Shown here in pieces: positions 1-8,559 of a stretch of DNA of 64,000 nt. Position numbers and translations under genes: made by a program. Source of the DNA: Austropuccinia psidii (Eukaryota > Basidiomycota > Pucciniomycetes > Pucciniales > Sphaerophragmiaceae); NCBI GenBank assembly GCA_023105745.1, contig JALGQZ010000013.1, positions 27,638,105 to 27,702,104 of the forward strand, read 5' to 3'. The first letter of the stretch is position 1. Each line of letters begins with the position of its first letter. The notes beneath the pieces are model-generated. The model was not told the origin of the DNA and ran no database searches. It saw only the letters and a list, made by a program, of their open reading frames with translations.

Positions 1-904
1 ACAGTGATGAAAAGACTCTTTTTATGTCTTAAGAGCAGCTCTCATGATTCATAATGGATGTGGAGGGCGTGCTCAGGTCAAAACTGAAACCCATGCTTAA
101 AAATAAAGTTCTTAACTTAAGGCAACTTATTTTTACTTCCAATTTAAAGTTACCAGTGTTATTGTTAACTCCAAGTAACTTTAATCCTCATTTAGCTTGG
201 CTATTTTAAGTTTTGATATAAAATAAGGTTATTTATATTAAAGTTAATCACATGAACAACTTAAAATTAGAGTTTCAAGCAAAAATCTCTTAAACTCAAT
301 TTTTAATTAATTTTTAAAGAAATCATAACTTGCTTTGAGTTTAATTAAAAGAGTAAATTTCCAGGCTAATTACCCAGGAAATTTATTTATAAAAGATACT
401 TAAAATTTAATTTATGTATTGATAATATTAAATTCTAAGTTGTGTGAAATTTTCAAGCAAATCCATTAAGAATTGGATTCTTAATGAATTTTTGAAGTTA
501 TTGCTATTTTTCCACGTAAAATAGCAAAACACACCAAACCTTATGTTTTGATAAGGTTTTAATACTTGAAACTTTAAATTTTTAAGCTTATTTAAGGTTT
601 TTAAGCTTAATTAAGCTCTGACAGTTCTTAAAACCTTGATTTCAACCCTGCATATTGGGATTTACCCTTTGGCAGCTTGAAATTCCTGTCCAATTTGGGA
701 TAAAACCAGTTTGAACTTTAAGGTTGGATCAAAGTCTAATCTTAAAGTTTAAATAAGGTTGAAAATCCTCCAATACAGGTGGACAACCTTAATTGAATCC
801 TTGCAGATCCAAAAAGTTGGGTACCCCAGCTCTATTTGGTCTTTTTCCTTTGTCCCACCTTTCTGCATGGATTTTGCCCTTTTATTTATTTAAAGCCATA
901 CTAT
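1..904. repeat. Solo LTR, family E, first part (cut by the window edge and by element 1)
   Basis: This stretch matches 15405-16280 almost throughout: the opening ACAGTGATGAAAAGACTC, the AT-rich middle, and the end at AAAGCCATACTAT. It is noncoding. It is the left part of one LTR-like copy whose remainder resumes at 10040, after element 1. The start of the repeat (TGTTGGAC in the second copy) lies just outside the window. No gag or pol is attached in a consistent position, so I call it a solo LTR. Its orientation is not established. Confidence 0.7.
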
Positions 905-1664
905 TGTCACAGGGGCTCTTCGAAGTGAAGAGGGCCTGGCACTCAGTAACCTGGGACTCACTTATGGAGGGCTCAAAGATAAGATAAACAGAGATACACT
1001 TAAGAGTGTTAAAGATAAATTGCTAAAGAATAAATATAAGAAAAAGCAGCAACAAAGATAAGAGTAAAAGAATAGAAGAGCCAACCACAAACAAGTCCAA
1101 GTCCACTGTTTCAACCTGTCAGAATGGAAAGAGAAGGGTTAATAAGGATATGGCCACCCAACTCATACTGCACAGGCGAAGAGAAAAATGCAAAGACTAA
1201 CTTAAGATTAAATAATTATAATACCCAAAATAAGGATAAGAATAATTATAAAATAATAAATAAACTAAATTAATTAACTGGGGAAAAGTCCCCAGGGGGA
1301 AGAAAGAGGGGCTGGTATATGTGAGAATCACCAGCCCTGATCCAGAGAAGAATTTTCATGAGAATAATTGATTACTGAATTGAGTCTGGCCAATACAGGT
1401 CCTGTACAGCTGTACAGAACCTGTACAAGGGGTGTGGTGTATTTGAGTGATCATACAGTTTCATACTGGTGTATTGAAACTGTATTGGGTGAATCCAACC
1501 TGTACAGGTATTGACAGGCTGTATTGAGATTCCAAGCTGTATGAATGTTTCAGAATGAAGATTGCTGAAACTGAATGCTGATACAAGTGCTGGATCTGCT
1601 GATTTGAGGTGCTTGAGTGGGTGTATGAATGAATACCCTTACCCCTTGGTGAGTGGTTGTTACA
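905..1664 (-). repeat. Element 1, 3' LTR (left copy)
   Basis: This 760-bp direct repeat matches 9281-10039. It starts TGTCACAGGGG and ends TGGTTGTTACA as read on the plus strand; on the element's own strand U3 begins TGTAACAACC at 1664. It is adjacent to the purine-rich tract at 1665-1678. It contains a near-perfect 30-bp palindrome at 1395-1424. Confidence 0.92.
1395..1424. promoter_or_regulatory. Near-perfect 30-bp palindrome in the element 1 LTR
   Basis: The two arms read ACAGGTCCTGTACAG and CTGTACAGAACCTGT. They are reverse complements except for one mismatched pair. The same block is at 9771-9800 in the other LTR. Its place in U3 would suit a dimeric transcription-factor site or an RNA hairpin; the function is inferred only. 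Confidence 0.6.
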
Positions 1665-1678
1665 GTATCCCCCTCTTG
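1665..1678 (-). other. Polypurine tract of element 1
   Basis: On the minus strand the sequence reads TTTCAAGAGGGGGATAC directly before the U3 start TGTAACAACC. This is the expected position and composition for the plus-strand primer of an LTR retrotransposon. Element 2 has a comparable G-rich tract at 43261-43272. Confidence 0.75.
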
Positions 1679-1955
1679 AAACTGGTGGGCTCCTGAACAC
1701 CATAATACCCTGCCATTGTTGGGTGGCATCTCACTCCCCCACACAATTCTTTGAAAGGTTTTCTTTTGACCATTATCTCGAAATCCTTCTCCAACTCTTC
1801 TCTGTCAATTAAATTTATTTCCCCCTTCTTTAACTTTGAGTAAATACCCCACTTCAAACTGTTCTTCTGATTTCAACAACTGACGTCCTTGGGGCGTGGC
1901 CTTGGGTTGTATCCCAAAATGATGGCCACTGAGCTCTTGTGCTCAAAAAATGGTG

Positions 1956-1986
1956 CCAGATGAGTATATGAAGTGTACTCATCTGG
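1956..1986. other. Perfect 11-bp stem, 9-nt loop hairpin
   Basis: CCAGATGAGTA and TACTCATCTGG flank a 9-nt loop. The arms are exact reverse complements. It lies in the 3' noncoding region of element 1. Function unknown; it could be an RNA structure or a binding site. Confidence 0.55.
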
Positions 1987-3005
1987 CCAGCCCAATCAAG
2001 GAAAATGATGGTGACAAGAATTCAGGGGTCTTGTCCCCAATGGCCTTCAAAACGCCTCAACCACCCCTTTATAGTGAATTTGGGCTGGTGCCTTCTCTAT
2101 GGAGGATCTTGAGGATCCTTGAATTTATGGCCATTTTGGCCTCTTTTGCATCCTTGGTGTCTTTGGGGTGAAATGTGGTTCATGGCCTTTTTTGGCCTTT
2201 TCTTGGTTCCTTGGTGTTTTTGAGGTGATTTTGGGTCATGGCTATTTTTGGCCAAATTGTGGTTGTTGGGAATTTTCTGGCCTTTTTGGCCTTTTTGAGT
2301 CTTTGGGGTCCTACGGTCCGTGGGCCGTACACCGCGGTCTGCGGTCCGTGGGGGTTATTGGAAGCCCCCAGGACCAAAATGGACCCCTTGGGCCCAAATT
2401 TGCTGGTGACCCAAGGGGGTCATGGGACCTAAAATGGCCCAAAATCACAAATATCACCTTTATGGCCTGGACCCATTGGTGGGGTCCAGGACCACCAAAA
2501 CTTGGCCTCCCCCAAACTTGCAGGGGAGGCCCCCCATGCTGACTCCAGCCCCCAAAGGGGGCTTGGACCTTGAGTTTGAGAGGTTTTGAGGGGGGCCATG
2601 AATGACTTGTGGCCCAATTCCCTTGAGGTCGAAACTTTTTGATTTGACGTGGACTTGACGATTTGGGTGGAGTGAAATCCAGTGTCTTGTTCCTGTTTAC
2701 GGTTGGTTTGACTCCTATTCATGCTCTTATAATAACTAAGAAAATAAGATAAGATAAAATGATTAAAATAATAAAAGAACCTCCCAATACGTGATTTGGG
2801 GAGGGGATGCTGCTGCTTTAAAGAAATAAAAACAAATTATACGAGTAAAGAAAGGAAAGAAATAAAAATAAAAATAAAAATAAATAAGAGAAACTGGGAG
2901 TAAAGAAAGAAATAAAGAAAAATCCTGATGGTTGGTCCTTCTTGTGGGGAGTTGCTTGATTCTGGCCAAAAAAAAGTGTCTGAAATATGAAAACCAAGCA
3001 TTTGA

Positions 3006-3115
3006 TGCTCACAGAGTGGCCAAGGTGATGTTTTACAAGAAGTAGAACCCTCAGGGATGCATACCAGGAGATGGAACTTACTTTCATAACTTCCACTCCC
3101 CACCAAGCACCATAA
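3006..3115 (-). repeat. Duplicated 3'-region motif, unit 1 (element 1)
   Basis: This unit is related to 3364-3482 and to two units in element 2 (43669-43779, 43936-44050). Shared landmarks on the plus strand are TGCTCACAGAGTGGC, CCAGGAGA, GAACTTACTTT and GCACCATAA. On the element's strand the third landmark reads AAAGTAAGTTC, a consensus-like 5' splice site (here 3076-3081). Confidence 0.75.
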
Positions 3116-3363
3116 GACTGAAATAAATTGCCATAAATGCCTTCTGAAATGAATTGCCATAAATGACTACTGAAATGAATTGCCGTAAATGACTTGAAGT
3201 AATGAATGTTTTGAATTATGATGATTGGCATAAAATGAAATGATAATAAAGAAAGAAAATGAAAACATAAAGAAGAAAGAAACATTTGGCCATATCTTGA
3301 TAAGGTCCAAATGGAGGGTATTGATGTTGTATGCTTCCTGAACCTGTCCAAAGAGTTGACAAG

Positions 3364-3482
3364 TGCTCACAAAGTGGCCAAGGTGATGCTTACAACAACA
3401 TATGGGTAGAATACCCCCTTAAAGGTGCATGCCAGGAGAGGAACTTACTTTCATAACTTCTTCTCCCCACCAAGCACCATAA
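3364..3482 (-). repeat. Duplicated 3'-region motif, unit 2 (element 1)
   Basis: This is the second copy of the motif, ending 3 bp from the pol stop codon. It carries the same GTAAGT at 3443-3448 on the minus strand and the same TTATGGTGCTTGGTGGGGA opening on the element's strand. Confidence 0.75.
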
Positions 3483-3484
3483 AA

Positions 3485-4237
3485 TCAAACTCTTGAGGTA
3501 TTTGGACCAGGCTTGTCTGGATACAATGAGTGGAAATCCTTGACAAGGTCTGGTGAGTTGGTAAGGTTGGAAGCTGGTTCCCAAGTGGTTCTTTCTGGGT
3601 CTTCACTGAATCCTTTCCACTCTACAAGATACCATAATTTACCTCTTTTGAGTTTTGAGTCCAGAACCTGAGCCACTTCCCATTCTTCTTGCTCTTCCAC
3701 TAAAACTGGTGGTGGCGGCAATTGATGACGATTTGGGATAGTTGAATGCTTGACTGGTTCTAATAAGGACACATGGAATACAGGGTGAACTGTCTTCCAT
3801 TGCTGAGGCAAATTGAGGTGATATGCATGGCTGCCAATCTTCTTAAGAACTTCAAAGGGTCCCAACCATCTTTCTGATAATTTCTTGCTGGGTCTTGTGG
3901 TCTTGATGTTCTTGGAAGCTAGCCATACTTTGTCCCCAGGTTGGAAATCAGGTGGAATTGCCCTATTTCTATCTGCATACTTCTTGAATCTCCTTATTGC
4001 TGCCTCTAATTCTTCTTTGACAACTTGCTGTACTGATTGGAGTTTTGTTGATAACTTTCCAGCAGGTGAGTCTTGAGAAATATGGATTGAGTCAAAGCTG
4101 GGATTTCTTCCATAAATGGTGAAAAAAGGTGATTGCTTGGTTGATGAATGTTCTGCATTATTATAGGCAAATTCAGCCAGAGGGAGCCAGGTGTACCAGT
4201 CATCTTGATGATAGCTGACATACATCCGAAGGTACTG
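3485..4237 (-). CDS. Pol C-terminal part of element 1: integrase C-terminus and chromodomain
   Basis: This ORF is in the same frame as the main pol ORF and is separated from it only by the TAA at 4238-4240, so it is the 3' end of one original polyprotein. It opens with the integrase region after the catalytic core (DDWYTWLPLAEFAYNN), then a GPFEVLKKIG-type integrase C-terminal segment. It ends with a chromodomain: EWEVAQVLDSK, WYLVEWKGF, then TTWEPASNL. Chromodomains on gypsy integrases are known to bind modified histones and steer insertion to heterochromatin, which fits the insertions into older repeats seen here. An internal methionine gives a 246-residue ORF, but it was probably not made alone. 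Confidence 0.85.
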   Translation of the reverse strand, partial: QYLRMYVSYHQDDWYTWLPLAEFAYNNAEHSSTKQSPFFTIYGRNPSFDSIHISQDSPAGKLSTKLQSVQQVVKEELEAAIRRFKKYADRNRAIPPDFQPGDKVWLASKNIKTTRPSKKLSERWLGPFEVLKKIGSHAYHLNLPQQWKTVHPVFHVSLLEPVKHSTIPNRHQLPPPPVLVEEQEEWEVAQVLDSKLKRGKLWYLVEWKGFSEDPERTTWEPASNLTNSPDLVKDFHSLYPDKPGPNTSRV

Positions 4238-7207
4238 TTATAGTATCTGATTTACCCTCTCTGTCTGTCCATCTGTTTCAGGGTGAAAGGCAGTTGAAAA
4301 ATCTCTTGATATCTTGAGCTGCTGACACAATTGAGTCCAGAATGATGAAACAAATAAGGATCCTCTATCACTGACAATACTGACTGGGAGTCCATGCTTG
4401 GAAAATACATGACTAATGAATATTTGAGCTAAATCCAGAGCGGTGATTGTGCCATAAGTTGGAATGAAGATTGCCATTTTTGAGAATCTGTCCACAACTA
4501 CTAAAATTGAATCAAAGTTGTTTGACAGTGGCAATTGAGTGATGAAGTCCATTGATAATGAATTCCAAGGACCAGATGGAATTGAAAGAGGCTTGAGTAA
4601 TCCAAACTTCTTGTGATGAATGTTCTTGTTTCTTGAACATTGCTGACATGAGGACACATAGTCCTTGATGAATTGATTCATGCCAGCCCAATAAAAATCC
4701 CTCTTGATGAGCTTGAGGGTCTTCTCCTGGCCAGGATGGCCAGCCAATGGTGAGTCATGACACTTTTGAAGAATATTGAGTTGAAGTTCTTCATTGCTTG
4801 GGATTACCACTCTATCTTTGAATAATAATAACTTGGCTTGAGGTTCAAGAGAATAATCTGGAACTGATTCACCTCTTGCTAGTTGCTTGAGTATTTCTTT
4901 GTAGTCTTTGTCTTGCCATACTTCTTTTTGAATCTTGTCAACTAAATCTGAGAAGATTTCCACTTTGATTGAGAAGAATCTTGACTCTTGAATTCCATCT
5001 TGCTTAAGTACTTGATGCAAATTCTGAGGATTCTTGCTGATGAAGTCCACCCCCCTCTCTGGATACACGTCGTCCCAACGTGACAAGGCATCTGGTAAAG
5101 TGGCCAGCCTGCCTGGGCAGTAAGTGATAGTGAAATGAAATTCTGAGAGGAATTTGGCCCAACGGGCCTGACGACGAGTAAGAACTTTGGAAGACATGAA
5201 ATATTGCAAGGAAGAGTGGTCTGTCAAGACCTCAAAAGGATTGGAAAGAGAAAGAAGGAATGCTCTCCAGCGCTTGAGAGCCCAAACTATGCCAAGGAGT
5301 TCCTTGTCATGAATTTCATAGTTGAGTTCAGCTGGCAAGAGCTTGCGACTATCAAATGCAATGGGGTGCTTTCCAGAGTCATTCACCTGACTCAGTACGG
5401 CGCCCAATGCATAATCAGAAGCATCAGTCTCTACTATAGTAGGTAGAGAAGGATTAAAGTGAGATAAGATAGGAGAAGAGGTGAAAGCTTCTTTGAGTGC
5501 TTGAAACTGACGAAGAGCTTCCTCATTGAAGATGAAAGGAGAATCTTTTTTAAGGAGGGAAGTGAGAGAAGTGATTTTTTTAGAATAATTTTTAATGAAA
5601 CGTTGATAAAAATTGGCAAAGCCAAGAAAAGATTGAAGAGCCTTGATTTTTTTGGGCTGAGGCCAATTGAGGATTTGCTGAACTTTTGAAGAATCCATCT
5701 TGAGGCCATCACTTGAAACAACATAGCCCAAGTATTCCACACTTGAGGCATGGAATACACACTTGGAGGCTTTGGCAAACAGATTATTGTCCCTCAGTCT
5801 TTGGAGGACAGAGGCCACATGTTTGACATGTTCCTCCTCAGAACTGGAAAAGACCATAATATCATCTAGATAAACCACAACAAACACATCCAAAAAATCT
5901 GCAAAGATATCATTTACTAGATTTTGGAAAGAAGCAGGAGCATTGGTCAAACCAAATGGCATGACCAAATACTCATAACTCCCATATTTGGTTCTAAAGG
6001 CAGTTAAGTGCTCATCCCCCTCTTTGATTCTCAGAAGGTTATATGCACCACGTAAATCTATCTTGGAGAAGATAGTGGAACCGTTGAATACGGTAAGGAG
6101 CTGGTTCATAGGAGGAACAGGGTATCTGTTCTTCCTAGTGACAGCATTGAGTTTGCGGTAGTCAACACACAAACGAAGACCTCCATCCTTTTTCTTGACA
6201 AAAAGGACAGGTGCTCCTGTTGAAGAGGAGCTTGGTCTTATGAAACCTTTCTCTAAATTCTCTGAAATGTAGGCCCGCAGTGTTTCTGACTCTTGATTTG
6301 ATAATGAGTAGATAACACCAATTGGAGGTAGAAGACCCTCCAATTTGATATGGTGATCACAGGCGCGGTGTGGAGGAAGTTTCTCTGCTTTCACCTTGGA
6401 GAATACATCCAAATATTGGTGATAAGCAGGAGGAACAACCTTCAGCACAGCTTCAATTTCTTCTGGCTCTTCCTCCTCATCCCACTGCTCCTCCAGGGAT
6501 GCATGAAAAGATAAGGGAGGAAGGTCCATATCCCCTTGGAAGAGATGAAGTGAAGATATGGCAACATCTTCTCCAACATCCTTTATCTCTTTGAAGACTT
6601 CATCTCTTGATGGAAGTAATGACTGAGAGGGAATTATGGAAGGGATATGGACAGAAGAAGGAATGGAAGGTGTCTTAAGTTCACCAGTCAGAGCAACACT
6701 GTTGACAGCAGTGGCTAAGTCATTACTAGTAGAAGGAATAATACCACTAGAATCCTTATGATTAGAATCATAGGTGATCAATCCATTTTTCCAATCAATA
6801 ATGGGATTGAAATGGTAAAGGAAATCATAGCCCAATATCAGGTCTTCTCCCTTGGGTGAATCTATGATAAAGAAATCCCATTCAAAGCTTGGGAAGGAAG
6901 GCAAGTCAACTACCCACTTGGTATAATGGGTGATGAACAAGGCAGGGGATTCATTAGAATCCAAAATGAAAAGAGGAATCTTTTCAGGGAGCTCTGACAT
7001 AGTCAATGAGTACTTGAGAACAAAATTCTTTGCAATAAAAGAGTTTGTAGCACCAGAATCAATGAGAATACTATAAAAAATATCAGAGACAGAAGAGAAA
7101 ATAAGAAACTTTAAAGATTTCTTGACACTAGTATTCAGAGTGCACAATTGTGCTCTTGAAGGAAATAAGTGAGAACCATTAAACACATCATGATTCCCAC
7201 TCAGGCT
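4238..7207 (-). CDS. pol: Pol of element 1: protease, reverse transcriptase, RNase H, integrase core
   Basis: The long ORF (about 982 residues counted from a GTG at 7186) has no natural ATG at its start. It is in the -1 frame relative to gag and most likely begins by frameshifting at 7207-7213. The domains in order are: aspartic protease (DSGATNSF near residue 43); RT (LCVDYRKLN, then YLDD in VVVYLDDIMVF); RNase H (ETDASDYALG, TDHSSLQYF); zinc-binding integrase N-terminus (CHDSPLAGHPG ... CQQC); and integrase core with MDFITQLP, SDRGS (Asp about 940) and TERVNQ (Glu about 976), giving a D-35-E spacing. All expected catalytic motifs are present. The ORF is cut by a TAA six codons after the catalytic Glu; element 2 has GAA at that codon, so the stop is a private mutation. 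Confidence 0.92.
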   Translation of the reverse strand, partial: SLSGNHDVFNGSHLFPSRAQLCTLNTSVKKSLKFLIFSSVSDIFYSILIDSGATNSFIAKNFVLKYSLTMSELPEKIPLFILDSNESPALFITHYTKWVVDLPSFPSFEWDFFIIDSPKGEDLILGYDFLYHFNPIIDWKNGLITYDSNHKDSSGIIPSTSNDLATAVNSVALTGELKTPSIPSSVHIPSIIPSQSLLPSRDEVFKEIKDVGEDVAISSLHLFQGDMDLPPLSFHASLEEQWDEEEEPEEIEAVLKVVPPAYHQYLDVFSKVKAEKLPPHRACDHHIKLEGLLPPIGVIYSLSNQESETLRAYISENLEKGFIRPSSSSTGAPVLFVKKKDGGLRLCVDYRKLNAVTRKNRYPVPPMNQLLTVFNGSTIFSKIDLRGAYNLLRIKEGDEHLTAFRTKYGSYEYLVMPFGLTNAPASFQNLVNDIFADFLDVFVVVYLDDIMVFSSSEEEHVKHVASVLQRLRDNNLFAKASKCVFHASSVEYLGYVVSSDGLKMDSSKVQQILNWPQPKKIKALQSFLGFANFYQRFIKNYSKKITSLTSLLKKDSPFIFNEEALRQFQALKEAFTSSPILSHFNPSLPTIVETDASDYALGAVLSQVNDSGKHPIAFDSRKLLPAELNYEIHDKELLGIVWALKRWRAFLLSLSNPFEVLTDHSSLQYFMSSKVLTRRQARWAKFLSEFHFTITYCPGRLATLPDALSRWDDVYPERGVDFISKNPQNLHQVLKQDGIQESRFFSIKVEIFSDLVDKIQKEVWQDKDYKEILKQLARGESVPDYSLEPQAKLLLFKDRVVIPSNEELQLNILQKCHDSPLAGHPGQEKTLKLIKRDFYWAGMNQFIKDYVSSCQQCSRNKNIHHKKFGLLKPLSIPSGPWNSLSMDFITQLPLSNNFDSILVVVDRFSKMAIFIPTYGTITALDLAQIFISHVFSKHGLPVSIVSDRGSLFVSSFWTQLCQQLKISRDFSTAFHPETDGQTERVNQIL

Positions 7208-8559
7208 TTTCCCTGCTTGCTAGGGAAGCCTTCTGATGATCCTTGCCTATTCTCAGGCCTCTTGAAGCATTTTTCAAATGGGTGCTTTCCACCACAATAA
7301 TTGCACAAACCTTCTTTAATCCTCCTCTCCTTTTCAGAACCAATTAATTTGTTGTCCTTATTGAGGAGAGCAGCATGAGGCTTGTCTTTGGACATTTGAA
7401 AATTCTTCCCCTTCTTATTCTTATTGTGATAAGGCTTCTTGGATGATGAGCTTTGAGGAGGCTTGGAGGAATTGGATCCAATGATTGGAGGCTTCTTCTC
7501 TTGATGACTGCCCTTTTCCTTTTGCCTCTCATGATATCTTGTGTCTAATTCTAAAGTGACATCCATAAGTTCTTGAAGAGTGTCAAAAGATCCAGGGTGA
7601 GAAGCCAATTGGTCCAATAATCTTGATGCCAACCCTCTTCTGTACACATGAATGTAAGCTCTTTCCCCCCAATCTCCAATTCTTGACATTAAGCTTCTGA
7701 AATCTGCTATGTACAAGGAAACATGACCACTTTCCTTCATCCTCAAATTGTCCAACTCCTGTTCAGCTTTCCTGACTTCATTGGGGTCACCAAACAGAGT
7801 GAATAATTGAGATTCAAACAATGGCCAATTATTGAGGAGGTAGGAAGGGTCTTCATTGGAAATATTTGAGAGGTAAGGTTCAATCCATTTGCCAGCTCTA
7901 CCAGTAAGAAAAGAAGCTGAGTACAAAACCTTCTTCCTGTCAGAGAAGAAGTTTGCTGGGTCATTATGGAAAATTAGTTGACAGGATTGGATAAATCCTC
8001 TCAACTTATGAGCTTGAGTACCATCAAAAGAATCAGGTGCCTTCATGGATGGAGTCTTGAAAGCAGGGGCTTTGGAATTGTCCCTGGGGGCAACTGCTTG
8101 AGTGAGTTGTCCCATGAATTGAGTCATCTGCTCCATAATCTTGAGGAGACTTGGATCAGTTTGAGAGACAAGAGGTTGACTAGAAAGGGCTAGATTAGAA
8201 CCCTGAGGCACCTCTGGAGCATTTGCCAAGGCATCTGCCACTTGAGTTTCCCCAGAATCTTCCTCTTCCACAGACTCTTCCCCCTCTTCATCTTCAACTT
8301 CCCCTAATCTTGCTCTTGCACCTTCAGACATGCCGGGATAGCCACCCAAAAGTCCAGAAAAGGATCTTGATCTTCCAGCTTTCATTCCACCTCTTCTTGA
8401 GGGTGCTGCTCCTTCCATTGGTGGTCCTCTGTCCAAGTTTGCACTCAGTTGATGAACTGATGGTGTGCGGTCAAGAGGAGCCCTTGCTGTAGGAGTGAGA
8501 ACAGCTGGAATTTTCTGGGATCTAGTATTCTTTTCTGGGGGGCTATGCTGAACTGGCAT
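7201..8559 (-). CDS. gag: Gag of element 1 (capsid and nucleocapsid)
   Basis: Intact 452-residue ORF starting ATG at 8559 (MPVQHSPPEKN). A basic, proline-rich N-terminus is followed by an acidic stretch (EVEDEEGEESVEEEDSGE) and a Ty3-type capsid domain (about residues 170-350; landmarks LRGFIQSCQLIFHND, LFTLFGDPNEVRKAE, DTRYHERQKEK). A lysine- and serine-rich linker leads to a zinc knuckle at about 419-431 (CNYCGGKHPFEKC). The knuckle spacing is CX2CX3HX4C, one residue shorter than the classic CX2CX4HX4C, and element 2 shares it. The protein forms the particle and binds element RNA. It ends at TGA 7201-7203, just after the slippery heptamer. The same N-terminus (MPIQHS) occurs in element 2. 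Confidence 0.92.
   Translation of the reverse strand: MPVQHSPPEKNTRSQKIPAVLTPTARAPLDRTPSVHQLSANLDRGPPMEGAAPSRRGGMKAGRSRSFSGLLGGYPGMSEGARARLGEVEDEEGEESVEEEDSGETQVADALANAPEVPQGSNLALSSQPLVSQTDPSLLKIMEQMTQFMGQLTQAVAPRDNSKAPAFKTPSMKAPDSFDGTQAHKLRGFIQSCQLIFHNDPANFFSDRKKVLYSASFLTGRAGKWIEPYLSNISNEDPSYLLNNWPLFESQLFTLFGDPNEVRKAEQELDNLRMKESGHVSLYIADFRSLMSRIGDWGERAYIHVYRRGLASRLLDQLASHPGSFDTLQELMDVTLELDTRYHERQKEKGSHQEKKPPIIGSNSSKPPQSSSSKKPYHNKNKKGKNFQMSKDKPHAALLNKDNKLIGSEKERRIKEGLCNYCGGKHPFEKCFKRPENRQGSSEGFPSKQGKA
7207..7213 (-). promoter_or_regulatory. GGGAAAA slippery site for -1 frameshifting, gag to pol
   Basis: In the gag frame the codons read CAG GGA AAA GCC TGA. G GGA AAA is a canonical X XXY YYZ heptamer. 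A -1 slip continues AGC CTG AGT GGG AAT and enters the pol frame without a stop. The heptamer, the following GCC and the TGA are all retained in element 2 (47693-47699). Confidence 0.8.

Larger units (their letters stand above)
1679..3484 (-). other. Long 3' noncoding region of element 1
   Basis: About 1.8 kb between the pol stop and the polypurine tract holds no ORF resembling a known protein. It contains a perfect hairpin (1956-1986), a GC- and CpG-rich block (about 2165-2600) and two related copies of a motif of about 110 bp (3006-3115, 3364-3482). The corresponding region of element 2 (43261-44050) is shorter but keeps the duplicated motif. The GC-rich block of element 2 lies in its LTR instead. 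Confidence 0.7.

Noticed and set aside
2168..2542. Plus-strand ORF of 124 residues, Trp/Gly/Pro-rich
   Set aside because: It arises from the GC-rich noncoding block of element 1 and is not conserved as protein in the element 2 counterparts.
2818..3351. Minus-strand ORF of 177 residues with Phe/Leu-rich tail
   Set aside because: It runs through the duplicated 3' motif and a poly-purine stretch; element 2 shows a different reading frame there, so no protein is supported.
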